Below, in pieces: positions 1-7,913 of a stretch of 64,000 nucleotides of DNA; position 1 is the first letter of the stretch; each line of letters begins with the position of its first letter. Position numbers and translations under genes: made by a program. The DNA is from Nitratireductor sp. Its GTDB lineage: Bacteria; Pseudomonadota; Alphaproteobacteria; Rhizobiales; Rhizobiaceae. The notes beneath the pieces were generated by a model. It saw nothing but the letters and a program-made list of their open reading frames with translations. It ran no database searches and had not been told where the DNA came from. The stretch lies in contig JACKJU010000007.1 of assembly GCA_020637805.1 (NCBI GenBank), forward strand, positions 124,001 to 188,000. The letters are read 5' to 3'.

Positions 1-966
1 ATGCGCAGGTATTGCCGCATAGTCATCGGTCCGCTGAATGAGTTGCCCGCCGGGCAATGCAATGGAGCCGGGAATGTGGCCGTTGCGGAACTCGCTCATT
101 GTTCTCAGGTCGAAGACGTATGGCGGAATGTTCCCGTCCAGGAGCCCCGCCAACTCACCGGCTGACACTCGGCCCACGCCTGCCTTGTCGGCCAGTTCCT
201 CCGCGCGCGCGTTAATCGTGCTGTTGTGAACCGGGGTCATGCTCACGCAGTTTTCACTGGTCACGTTCTGACCGGCAATCTGCCAGCCCATCGTCCCGTT
301 CCTGAGACCCCACGCTGCATCGCAGCCAAGCTTGCGTGCAGTCGCGGTCGCAATGATGGAACGTGTGCGTCCGGCGCAGTTGATCAGCACGAATGGCGAC
401 TTGCCCTGAAGGTCCGGCAGGTGTCCGGCCAGGTCGAAACCGGGTGTGGATATGGCACCCGGCAAGTGATGGTGTCTGTATTCCTCATAGGTCCGCACAT
501 CGCAGATCGCAGGTGGAGTACCGGACCGGAGCGACTCGTGCAGTTCTTCGGGATCAATTGAGGGGACTTCATCCTCTTCAAGTACGGCTTCGCCGAACGC
601 CTTGCACGGAACATTGCTGCCTTTGCTGACCTGTGCGCCCGATGATAGCCAGTCAGCGTAACCGCCCTCCAGGATCGTCACATTGGAATAGCCGCAGCTC
701 TCAAGTGTTTCACGCGAAAAGGCTGCACGCGAATCCTTTCCGAGCGTTGGATGCATACCGCTGTCGTAGATAACGGCATGGACCGATCTGTCAGGCAGAA
801 GTTCGAAGATGCGAGCCTCGACAAGACGTCTTGGCAGGAACGTCGCCGTGGGGATGTGACCTGCATGGGCCTCGCCCTGCTCGCGAACATCGAGAAGCGC
901 CCAGTCGCGCCTGGGCCAGCGACCGGCATCCGATTCGAGTTTCGTGCGCAGGGTTTCCGGTGTCAT
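1..966 (-). CDS. Multi-domain rhodanese-like sulfurtransferase (partial, runs off left edge)
   Basis: Reading minus strand from ATG at 966 gives an open frame of 322 codons that is still open at base 1. It contains three successive rhodanese-type modules. The first lacks the loop cysteine (YDSGMHP region). The second has a proper active-site loop, INCAGRTRS, preceded by a CDVRTYEEY element, so it could carry a persulfide. The third starts with FDLRTMSEF and is cut by the window edge. Rhodaneses move sulfane sulfur between thiosulfate, cyanide and protein thiols; multi-domain ones often have one catalytic and several inactive modules. It lies 7 bp downstream of the dehydratase gene, so it is probably the end of that minus-strand operon. 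Specific substrate unknown. Confidence 0.88.
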   Translation of the reverse strand, partial: MTPETLRTKLESDAGRWPRRDWALLDVREQGEAHAGHIPTATFLPRRLVEARIFELLPDRSVHAVIYDSGMHPTLGKDSRAAFSRETLESCGYSNVTILEGGYADWLSSGAQVSKGSNVPCKAFGEAVLEEDEVPSIDPEELHESLRSGTPPAICDVRTYEEYRHHHLPGAISTPGFDLAGHLPDLQGKSPFVLINCAGRTRSIIATATARKLGCDAAWGLRNGTMGWQIAGQNVTSENCVSMTPVHNSTINARAEELADKAGVGRVSAGELAGLLDGNIPPYVFDLRTMSEFRNGHIPGSIALPGGQLIQRTDDYAAIPAH

Positions 967-973
967 GTCGCGA

Positions 974-1453
974 TCACGGGGTGGATATCTTGTTGTCGAG
1001 CCCGCGATAGACGGCGACACGCCGGTGTACGAAAACCTCTTCCCCGGTTTTCAGGTCCGTACCCCGGTTTTCCTGCACCATCAGGGCCATCGAGCCGGAT
1101 CGGCCCTTCTTGTCGATGACATCGACTAGGTGAATGCGGCATTCGAAACTGTCGCCGGCGACAATGGGCCGGCTGTATTTGAAGGACTGTTCACCGGCGA
1201 GAACTCGCTTGCGGTCCAGATTGTGCCACCAGACAGGCTCTTCGGGCGGAAGAAAGCTCACGGGAAAGGTCGGCGGGGCAAGAACGTCCTCATGACCGGC
1301 TGCCCGCGCAAACTCGGGATCGGTAAAAAGCGGGTTGGTGTCGCCGATGGCGCGAGCGAACTTCATAATGGCGCCCCGTTCCACCACCACGGAATACGCG
1401 GCTGAAGAAGTGCCGATCAGGGACCTGTCTATGGGGTGTGGATCGTCCTGCAT
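974..1453 (-). CDS. FAS1-like / MaoC-type (hotdog) dehydratase domain protein
   Basis: A 159-residue protein with the N-terminal MaoC/FAS1-like dehydratase signature: an FARAIGDTNPLF element near residue 40, then LAPPTFPVSF, and a later GEQSFKYSRPIVAGD strand-turn typical of the hotdog fold. Such proteins hydrate enoyl-CoA or dehydrate 3-hydroxyacyl-CoA, and often a second subunit supplies the catalytic Asp/His, so this may be only half of an active enzyme. The start at 1453 is preferred to an upstream ATG at 1468 because it overlaps the acyl-CoA dehydrogenase stop as TGATG, indicating translational coupling, with GGAAGG upstream. Substrate cannot be inferred from sequence. Confidence 0.85.
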   Translation of the reverse strand: MQDDPHPIDRSLIGTSSAAYSVVVERGAIMKFARAIGDTNPLFTDPEFARAAGHEDVLAPPTFPVSFLPPEEPVWWHNLDRKRVLAGEQSFKYSRPIVAGDSFECRIHLVDVIDKKGRSGSMALMVQENRGTDLKTGEEVFVHRRVAVYRGLDNKISTP

Positions 1454-2610
1454 CAATCGGCCTTCCACTGGCTGATCTTGCGTTCGAGAATGGCAGCCGC
1501 AATCATGTTCTTGTGGATCTGCATGGTGCCGCCATAGATCGACCCGCCGCGAACTTCTGCATACCGGTGGGCGAGGGGATATTCGCGGGTATAACCATTT
1601 GCGCCGAGGATCTGGATTGCGTCATCGCAGATTTCCTTCGCGGCCTTCGCGACGAAGACCTTGGCAATGGAAACTTCCGTCGGATTTGGCAGGCCTTTCG
1701 CCCCGGCATTGGCTGCCGCCCTGTAGGTCAGCAGTTTCGCAGCATCGAGTTTCACGCGCATCTCTGCCAGCATCCATTGAATGCCCTGGAAATCGCTGAT
1801 CTCGCGATTGAATTGCCGCCGTTCCTTGGAATAGGCGAGGGCATATTCATAGGATGCCTCTGCCGATCCGATCATGCGTGAAATGCTGCCAAGGCGTTCA
1901 GCGTTGTAGACGCTGATGAGCTTGCCGAAAGCGCCGCCGTCGATGAGGATGTTTTCGACAGGTACGCGGCAGTCGTCGAAGTAGAGCTCGAACAAGAGTT
2001 CGTCGGCCATGTTCAGCGTGCCGTTTGAATGGCTGAAACCCGGTGTGTCGTGGGGAACGATGACAGCACCGATGTCGGAGGCGCGCCCGGTACTGCCGAT
2101 CCGGCAGTAGACCAGTGTGTACTGGTTGTAGTTGACGAAGCTGACGAACTGTTTGCGGCCGTTCAGAACGATCTCGTTGCCGTCTATTTCACCGCGCGTC
2201 TTCATCGCAGTCGCAGCCGATCCGGCCTCCGGTTCGGTAATGCCGATGGAAATGCCGATCTCGCCATTGCACAGCGGTCGCACGAATTTCTCACGCTGTT
2301 CGTCTGTTCCATATTCGGCAATTGCGCCGACGGCTCCGGTAGAACTGCGATGACAGATGCCGCCGAGGATCGGGGCGCACTTCTGAAGTGTCTGCGTGAC
2401 GAGAAGCGTATCGAGCAGTGGAAGTTCAAGTCCGCCATGGGCGGCGGGCAGGTTCAAACCCAGCAAACCCTGCTCGGCCATCGTGCGGCGAAGGCCGTGC
2501 AAGGCCTCGACGCTCATTGACTCTGTAACCATTGGTTTGAGTTTGCGTTCGCCAACCTCTTTGGCTGCCTTGATCAGCTCAAGCTGACCCGCGCTGAACT
2601 GGAAATCCAT
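1453..2610 (-). CDS. Acyl-CoA dehydrogenase family flavoprotein
   Basis: 385 residues, the normal length for the family. It shows the N-terminal helical domain, the FAD-binding ITEPEAGS segment (about 124-131), the C-terminal ERRQFNREISDFQGIQ helix (about 263-278) and ILGANGYTREYPLAHRYAEVR (about 334-354). The usual catalytic glutamate of the IYEGT motif is glycine (SIYGGT, Gly360). A glutamate in NAERL (Glu238) sits where long-chain and isovaleryl-CoA dehydrogenases keep their base. Start at 2610 is chosen for the GGAGGAG ribosome site; an upstream in-frame ATG at 2712 lacks one. It probably oxidises, or otherwise acts on, the CoA thioester handled by this cluster. Confidence 0.93.
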   Translation of the reverse strand: MDFQFSAGQLELIKAAKEVGERKLKPMVTESMSVEALHGLRRTMAEQGLLGLNLPAAHGGLELPLLDTLLVTQTLQKCAPILGGICHRSSTGAVGAIAEYGTDEQREKFVRPLCNGEIGISIGITEPEAGSAATAMKTRGEIDGNEIVLNGRKQFVSFVNYNQYTLVYCRIGSTGRASDIGAVIVPHDTPGFSHSNGTLNMADELLFELYFDDCRVPVENILIDGGAFGKLISVYNAERLGSISRMIGSAEASYEYALAYSKERRQFNREISDFQGIQWMLAEMRVKLDAAKLLTYRAAANAGAKGLPNPTEVSIAKVFVAKAAKEICDDAIQILGANGYTREYPLAHRYAEVRGGSIYGGTMQIHKNMIAAAILERKISQWKAD

Positions 2611-2672
2611 CTGCGTGTGCTCCTCCCTGTATCGGCATATTGATCTCTTTTTGCGTTGAATTGCAACCCATA

Positions 2673-2683
2673 TTGTGTCACAA
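2673..2683. promoter_or_regulatory. Inverted repeat TTGTG-T-CACAA between divergent operons (possible operator)
   Basis: A perfect 5+1+5 palindrome lies in the AT-rich 132-bp gap between the divergent acyl-CoA dehydrogenase and flavin reductase genes, where one regulator could control both sides. A second partial palindrome, GTATCAATTATAC, follows at 2690-2702. The regulator is not encoded nearby, so operator function is inferred. Confidence 0.4.
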
Positions 2684-2742
2684 AATAAGGTATCAATTAT
2701 ACGAGCCGTCAAGGCCGAGAGAAATACCGGAGGAGATATCGC

Positions 2743-3252
2743 ATGAATGAAGCGGAAGGCTTTCGCGATGGCATGAGGCGGTTGGCAGCAGCCGTCAACA
2801 TCATAGCCACCATGTCAGACGGCAAACCCTGTGGAATGATTGCGACGGCGGTCTGCTCCGTCAGCGCGGATCCGCCGATGCTTCTTGCCTGCATCAATCG
2901 TTCGGCGACATCCTTCGCGGAAATCAACGATGCCCGCTGTTTCAGTGTGAATGTGCTGCGCGAGAGCCAGTATCCGCTCGTGAAGAAGTTCTTTGAGAGC
3001 GAGAGGACCAAGCGGTTCGACCACTTTGAATGGGCCAAGATGAAGACGGGTGCACCCGCAATCGAGGATGCGCTGGTCAGCTTCGATTGCCAGATCGAGC
3101 AGTCGATCGAGGCTGGAAGCCACGCTGTGTTCATCGGCCGGGTGGTCGATGTGCGCACCTGCGAGGTGAACAATCCGCTTCTCTATTTCAATGGAAATTA
3201 CGCAGTTCTGCGGAATCTTCCGTCGGATGCCGTGCCAATGGGAGCCGGCTGA
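2743..3252 (+). CDS. Flavin reductase-like domain protein (HpaC/RutF type)
   Basis: 169 residues matching the flavin reductase-like FMN-binding fold: MRRLAAAVNIIATMSDGKPCGMIATAVCSVSADPPMLL pattern at the N-terminus (residues about 10-50), CINRSATSFAEI, and FSVNVLRESQ (about 67-76). Such proteins supply reduced flavin to a two-component monooxygenase or bind FMN themselves. No partner monooxygenase is present in the visible cluster, so the electron acceptor is unknown. It starts the plus-strand operon with GGAGGAG upstream, divergent from the acyl-CoA dehydrogenase operon, and 32 bp before the carboxyltransferase gene. Confidence 0.88.
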   Translation: MNEAEGFRDGMRRLAAAVNIIATMSDGKPCGMIATAVCSVSADPPMLLACINRSATSFAEINDARCFSVNVLRESQYPLVKKFFESERTKRFDHFEWAKMKTGAPAIEDALVSFDCQIEQSIEAGSHAVFIGRVVDVRTCEVNNPLLYFNGNYAVLRNLPSDAVPMGAG

Positions 3253-3284
3253 AAAGCCGGCGATTCGACGGGAGGCGGATCGCA

Positions 3285-4823
3285 ATGGATGACAAGAAAC
3301 TCGAAGAGCTCGAAGCGCGCCGGAAAGTTGCGCGAGCGATGGGGTCGCAGGCCGCGCGCGACCGGCTTGCCGCTGCGGGCAAGCTCGATGCGCGGGCAAG
3401 GCTGGAATTCCTGCTGGATCCGGGCACGTTCCGCGAGATCGGCTTGCTTGCGCGCAGCCAGCATGAGAATCTCGCCGAAAAAACACCGGCAGACGGGCTT
3501 GTCGCCGGATGGGGAGAAATCAACGGGCGCAAGGTCTATGTAACCTCTGAGGACGCCAGTGTTCTCGGGGGTACGCGCGGCCGGGTTGCCGAAGCAAAGA
3601 CGGCGCGCGTACGTGAACTGGCGCTCAGGCACAAGTGCCCGTTTGTTGCTCTCATGGAGGCCGGCGCCGGCCGCTTTCAGGAGAACAACGGCGCGTTCGC
3701 GGCAGGCATCGGGCAGCGCTTTGGAGAACACTTCCTGTTGTCGGGCCAAGTGCCGCAGGTGGCAGCAATCATGGGCGCATGTTTCGGTGGTCCGTCGTTT
3801 ACTGCAGCGCAATCCGACTTCGTCACCATCGTCAATGGCAGCGGGTTCATGGGCATGTCCGGCCCGAAGGTTGTCAAGGTCGGGATTGGCCAGGACGTGA
3901 CGATGGACGAAATAGGTGGCGCCGACATTTCCGCGCGCCAGACCGGACAGGCAAACCATCTTGCAGAGAACGACGAGAGTTCGTTGCTCGCAATTCGCAC
4001 CTTTCTGTCCTACCTGCCGTCGAACTGCGACGAGCTTCCGCCGCGTGTCGAGACGGTTGCGGCCCCTTGTGAAACAGAGGAGGGCAGTCGCCAGATCGCG
4101 GAACTTGTGCCCGAGAACGGCAGGCGCGCCTATTCGATGAAACGCCTGCTGAAGCTTGTTTGCGACGGAGGGGAGTTTTTCCCCTATAGCGAGAATTACG
4201 GTGCTTCACTGATAACCTGCTGGGCGAGAATGCAGGGACGCAGCGTCGGAATCGTTGCCAACGAACCCATGAAGGGCGCTGGCGCGATGGACGAGAAAGC
4301 GGCGATCAAGGCCCGCAAGTTCGTCGATGTCTGCAACGCCTTTCATATCCCGGTGATCTTTCTGACCGATTGCCCCGGCTTCATCGTCGGGCCGAACATC
4401 GAGCAGCACCGCATGGTTTCGCTGGCCGCACGTCTTCTGAACAGCGTCATCGGCGCGGATGTTCCGAAGGTAACTGTCGTCATCAGAAAGGCGATTGGAC
4501 TGGCCTATCTGGCGCTTGGCGGCAAGACGATGAACCCCGACGTGATTGTGGGCTGGCCAACCGCGCAATTCGACGTGATGGGCACTGCAGCTGGCGTCGA
4601 GCTTGTCCATGGCAAGAAGATTGCTGGGGCGGATGATCCGCAGGCCTTGCGGCAGGAATTGATTGAGGCGGCTGAGCGGGACGCAGAAGGATATCGCGCG
4701 GCCGAGGCCGGTTTGATCGACGATATCATCCGTCCCGAGGAGACGCGTGCGGTAATCTGTGATGCGCTTGAACGTGCCTGCGCCGCGCAGAAAGCCGGTT
4801 TCAAACAGCGGATAGACCCATGA
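3285..4823 (+). CDS. Acyl-CoA carboxylase, carboxyltransferase (beta) subunit
   Basis: 512 residues, typical of PccB/MccB/AccD5-type carboxyltransferases with two crotonase-like halves. Seen: the ARARLEFLLDPGTFREIG start region, ENNGAFAAGIGQRFGEH, GSGFMGMSGPKVVKVG (propionyl/methylcrotonyl carboxylase-like), DCPGFIVGP and the C-terminal AGLIDDIIRPEETR. It should transfer carboxyl from biotin to an acyl-CoA, partnered by the carrier at 10.5 kb and biotin carboxylase at 10.7 kb. After DCPGF the sequence IVGPNIEQHRMVSL departs from the usual G-x-x-QE-x-x-G-I-I-x-x-G-A pattern, which suggests an unusual acyl substrate. ATG at 3285 has GGGAGG upstream; the frame is open further 5-prime but only by overlapping the flavin reductase gene. 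Confidence 0.93.
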   Translation: MDDKKLEELEARRKVARAMGSQAARDRLAAAGKLDARARLEFLLDPGTFREIGLLARSQHENLAEKTPADGLVAGWGEINGRKVYVTSEDASVLGGTRGRVAEAKTARVRELALRHKCPFVALMEAGAGRFQENNGAFAAGIGQRFGEHFLLSGQVPQVAAIMGACFGGPSFTAAQSDFVTIVNGSGFMGMSGPKVVKVGIGQDVTMDEIGGADISARQTGQANHLAENDESSLLAIRTFLSYLPSNCDELPPRVETVAAPCETEEGSRQIAELVPENGRRAYSMKRLLKLVCDGGEFFPYSENYGASLITCWARMQGRSVGIVANEPMKGAGAMDEKAAIKARKFVDVCNAFHIPVIFLTDCPGFIVGPNIEQHRMVSLAARLLNSVIGADVPKVTVVIRKAIGLAYLALGGKTMNPDVIVGWPTAQFDVMGTAAGVELVHGKKIAGADDPQALRQELIEAAERDAEGYRAAEAGLIDDIIRPEETRAVICDALERACAAQKAGFKQRIDP

Positions 4824-6460
4824 GCGCCAATAGTATCAAGGACGGCGCGGCCACGGCGTCCGGCTGGGACCGCGAGGTCGATGTCGTCGTCGTGGGATAC
4901 GGTGCGGCAGGCGCAGTTGCCGCCAGTGAAGCAGCATCGCTTGGCGCCCGAACCCTTCTCCTGGAAAAGATGCCGTTTCCCGGCGGTCTTTCAATCGCAT
5001 CCGCCGGAGGCATTCGCGTCACTTCCGATTCAGCAGCAGCCTTCGAATATCTGAAGGTGACTTGCGGCGGGCGAACGCCGGAAAAACTGCTGAAACTGCT
5101 CGCGGACGAGATGGCCAGTATCGGTGATTACGTGAAATTGCTCGCTGACGAAATAGGCGCGACCACGAAGATCATACCGGCCCTGGGCAACTATCCGCTG
5201 CCGGGCTACGAGGCGCTTGCCTATTGCGAAGTCTTGGAAGTGCCTGATCTGGAGGGTCTTGACGGCTATCATGCAATGGCTCCCGTCAAGAACGGCGTGA
5301 GGCTCTTCAGGGTGCTGGAAGCACATGTCGAGCGCACTGGTGTCGAGGTTCGAATGCAAGCGCCAGTGCGGCGGCTACTGCGCGATGCATCGGGTTCGAT
5401 CATCGGTGTTCTTGCAGAGATCGACGAACGCGAGGTCCGCATCCGTGCATTGGGTGGCGTTATCCTGGCCTGTGGCGGTTTCGAAGCCGACCGGGAAATG
5501 CAGCGCCAGTACTTTCAGGCCGATCCCGTCATGACCGGAGCGTTCCTTGGTAATACGGGCGATGGTATCAGGATGGCGCAGGCCGCAGGCGCTGATCTTT
5601 GGCACATGTGGCACTATCATGGGCCATACGGTTTGCAACATTCGGATCCGGCCTATCCGTTTGGCCTGTTTCTAAAGGCAGTTCCCATGTGGACTCCCGG
5701 CCGCCTCGACGAGGTATCTTCTCTTGGCGTCGATCAGCCCGCTGAGACGAAACCGCGAAAATCGCTGGCGCGTCTTGCCTGGATTGTTGTCGATCAGGAT
5801 GGTCGCCGGTTCATGAACGAATATCCGCCCTATCCGGGCGACAGCGGTGTCCGGCCCTTCGACAGCTATGATTTTCTAAAGCAGAAATTTCCGCGCAATC
5901 CCGCCTTCATGATCTTCGATGAAGAGGGCCGCAAGATGTATCCGCTTGGCCGTGCGGTCCACAATGACCACCATCCGCGCCACGAGTGGAGTGCCGATAA
6001 TCTCCAGGAAGTGGAGATGGGGATATTCGAGCGTGCCGACACCCTCGAGGAACTGGCGGATTTGATGTGCGTTTCTGCTGAGGAACTTGCAAAGACGGTG
6101 TCGGACTGGAACGACGCAGTTGCGGCGGGTAACGACACCGCCTTTCACAGGGTTCCAGAAACAATGATGCCCATTGGCACGCCGCCATTTTATTTTGGGC
6201 GGGTCGGCCCTGTTGTCATCAATACGCAGGGAGGGCCGGTCCATGACGAGCGCCAGAGGGTGCTCACGCCGTTTGGCGAGCCCATTGAGGGCCTTTTCGC
6301 TGCCGGGGAACTCGGCAGCGTTTTCGGTCACCTCTACATGAGCGGGGGCAATCTCGCAGAATGCCTGATTGGGGGCCGCATTGCAGGCAGGGAAACCGCT
6401 GCTGCGTCGCGTGATGCGAAACGTGGTGCAGATCGAGCATTGAGCGAGGCAGGTGCATAA
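4820..6460 (+). CDS. FAD-dependent oxidoreductase (fumarate reductase / ketosteroid dehydrogenase-like flavoprotein)
   Basis: 546 residues with an N-terminal dinucleotide-binding VVVGYGAAGAVAASEA segment (about 18-33), LLLEKMPFPGG, and a C-terminal GELGSVFGHLYMSGGNLAE FAD-binding element. This is the FAD_binding_2 architecture of fumarate reductases, urocanate reductase and 3-ketosteroid dehydrogenases, which interconvert C-C single and double bonds. No signal peptide or haem-binding CXXCH is present, so it is soluble and cytoplasmic. The start codon overlaps the carboxyltransferase stop (ATGA), so the two are translationally coupled. The substrate is probably a pathway intermediate; it is not determinable here. 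Confidence 0.9.
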   Translation: MSANSIKDGAATASGWDREVDVVVVGYGAAGAVAASEAASLGARTLLLEKMPFPGGLSIASAGGIRVTSDSAAAFEYLKVTCGGRTPEKLLKLLADEMASIGDYVKLLADEIGATTKIIPALGNYPLPGYEALAYCEVLEVPDLEGLDGYHAMAPVKNGVRLFRVLEAHVERTGVEVRMQAPVRRLLRDASGSIIGVLAEIDEREVRIRALGGVILACGGFEADREMQRQYFQADPVMTGAFLGNTGDGIRMAQAAGADLWHMWHYHGPYGLQHSDPAYPFGLFLKAVPMWTPGRLDEVSSLGVDQPAETKPRKSLARLAWIVVDQDGRRFMNEYPPYPGDSGVRPFDSYDFLKQKFPRNPAFMIFDEEGRKMYPLGRAVHNDHHPRHEWSADNLQEVEMGIFERADTLEELADLMCVSAEELAKTVSDWNDAVAAGNDTAFHRVPETMMPIGTPPFYFGRVGPVVINTQGGPVHDERQRVLTPFGEPIEGLFAAGELGSVFGHLYMSGGNLAECLIGGRIAGRETAAASRDAKRGADRALSEAGA

Positions 6461-7185
6461 TGTCACTGGTGGAAATCGAATCGGAAGACGCGATCATTTC
6501 GATCACATTGAATCGTCCGGACAAGCACAATGCGCTGTCTCCGGACATGCTGCGCGCGCTCCTCGATGCATTTGCGGCTGTAGAGGAAGAGAAAAACCGC
6601 AGGGCGGTCCTTATCTCGGGGCATGGGAGATCCTTCAGCTCGGGCGCAGACCGAAAGGCCGTCGCGCAGCTGAGTGGCGGAGATGAGATAAGGGGCTATG
6701 CACAACTGATGCGCGACACCTTGTCGGCCATCCGCAATTGCGCTGTTCCAGTGGTTGCGAGCGTGCATGGATATGCGCTCGGCGCAGGGTGCGGAATAGT
6801 CACCGTTTGCGACATCGCCGTTGCTGCGCCAGATTCAGTTTTCGGCTTTCCCGAGATCAGGCATGGCATACTGCCGGCCCTTGTGGTGCCCGGACTAGTC
6901 GAGCGTATCGGGCCGAACCGGGCCTTCCCCCTCCTGGCGACAGGCCGGGATATCGATGCAGCCGAGGCGTTTGCAATTGGTTTGATAAGCGAGATTGCGA
7001 AAGACGATCCCTCCATCAGGGCACGCGAAATTGCACTCCGCCTGGCAGATGCGCCAGCTGGTCATATCGAAAAACTGCGTGAACTGGTACGGAGTTCCTC
7101 CGAGGACGGGTTCGACTCGGCCATTGAAACCGCCAGGAAACACAACATTGATGCGCGGCTCGAGGCTGCCGGCAAATCGGTATGA
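6460..7185 (+). CDS. Enoyl-CoA hydratase/isomerase (crotonase) family protein
   Basis: 241 residues, slightly shorter than the usual 255-265. Crotonase marks: LNRPDKHNALS (17-27), the oxyanion-hole segments SGHGRSFSSGADRK and HGYALGAGCGIVTVCD, and FGFPEIRHGI. Of the two catalytic glutamates of classical hydratases, the second is present (Glu132 in FPEI) but the first position is Gly112 (GAGCGIV in place of GGGCELA). Single-glutamate crotonases are often isomerases or other CoA enzymes, so plain hydratase function is doubtful. Its ATG overlaps the upstream stop (TAATG), continuing the coupled operon. Confidence 0.9.
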   Translation: MSLVEIESEDAIISITLNRPDKHNALSPDMLRALLDAFAAVEEEKNRRAVLISGHGRSFSSGADRKAVAQLSGGDEIRGYAQLMRDTLSAIRNCAVPVVASVHGYALGAGCGIVTVCDIAVAAPDSVFGFPEIRHGILPALVVPGLVERIGPNRAFPLLATGRDIDAAEAFAIGLISEIAKDDPSIRAREIALRLADAPAGHIEKLRELVRSSSEDGFDSAIETARKHNIDARLEAAGKSV

Positions 7186-7331
7186 GTCACTCTGAAAAAT
7201 TGTATCGATTTTTTTATAGTCAATTTCTACAGAAAATACCGATATTGGTTGACACAGATGGCAAAGTCACCAATGATTGAGACGTCCCGGAAGGATCAAG
7301 AGACAAGGCCGTCCGGGCAGGGGAGGAGCAC

Positions 7332-7913
7332 ATGGCACCGTTACGACGGATTGTCGGTTTGCTTTGCATTGTGACATCGCTGGTCGCAGCAATTGCGATG
7401 GTGGCCATGATGTTTCACATCATAACCGACGCTATTCTGAGGAATTTTTTCGCTACCTCGGCACCAGGAACGACCGAGTTCGTGTCGTTCTACTACATGG
7501 TGGCCGTGACCTTTCTTCCGCTCGCCTACATCCAGGCGCAGCGAGGTCATGTGATTATCGAGATATTCACCCAGTTTCTCCCGGCGCGGACGCGGCTGGT
7601 TTTCGATGGTCTCGTGGCGCTGCTGATTTCAGGGGCTGCCGGCTATTTTTGTTACGCGGCGACCTGGAAAGCGATCGCGATGACACGTGCCGGAGAATTC
7701 GTCATTGGCATGATCCTGGTGCAGACCTGGCCCGCGCGCTGGATGGTGGTTATCGGCATGGGCCTGTTGTCCGCAGTAGCGCTGCTCCAGGCAATTGACC
7801 GGCTTTACGCCAGCTTCAGCGGACAGTCGCTGGAGCAGTATGAAAGCAGGGTGGCCGACGAAGAATACCGGCTGGCATCCGTTTTCGAAAGATTTGCGAG
7901 GAAGACAACGTGA
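7332..7913 (+). CDS. TRAP transporter small membrane subunit (DctQ type)
   Basis: 193 residues with four predicted membrane helices: about 10-32, 54-75, 92-112 and 128-150. It has the DctQ-like FATSAPGTTEFVSFYYMVAVTFLP region. It partners the large permease and the periplasmic binding protein to import an organic acid-like solute with sodium. Start at 7332 follows GGGGAGGAGCAC. The 146-bp gap upstream is AT-rich and may hold its own promoter. Its stop overlaps the next start (GTGA). Confidence 0.92.
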   Translation: MAPLRRIVGLLCIVTSLVAAIAMVAMMFHIITDAILRNFFATSAPGTTEFVSFYYMVAVTFLPLAYIQAQRGHVIIEIFTQFLPARTRLVFDGLVALLISGAAGYFCYAATWKAIAMTRAGEFVIGMILVQTWPARWMVVIGMGLLSAVALLQAIDRLYASFSGQSLEQYESRVADEEYRLASVFERFARKTT

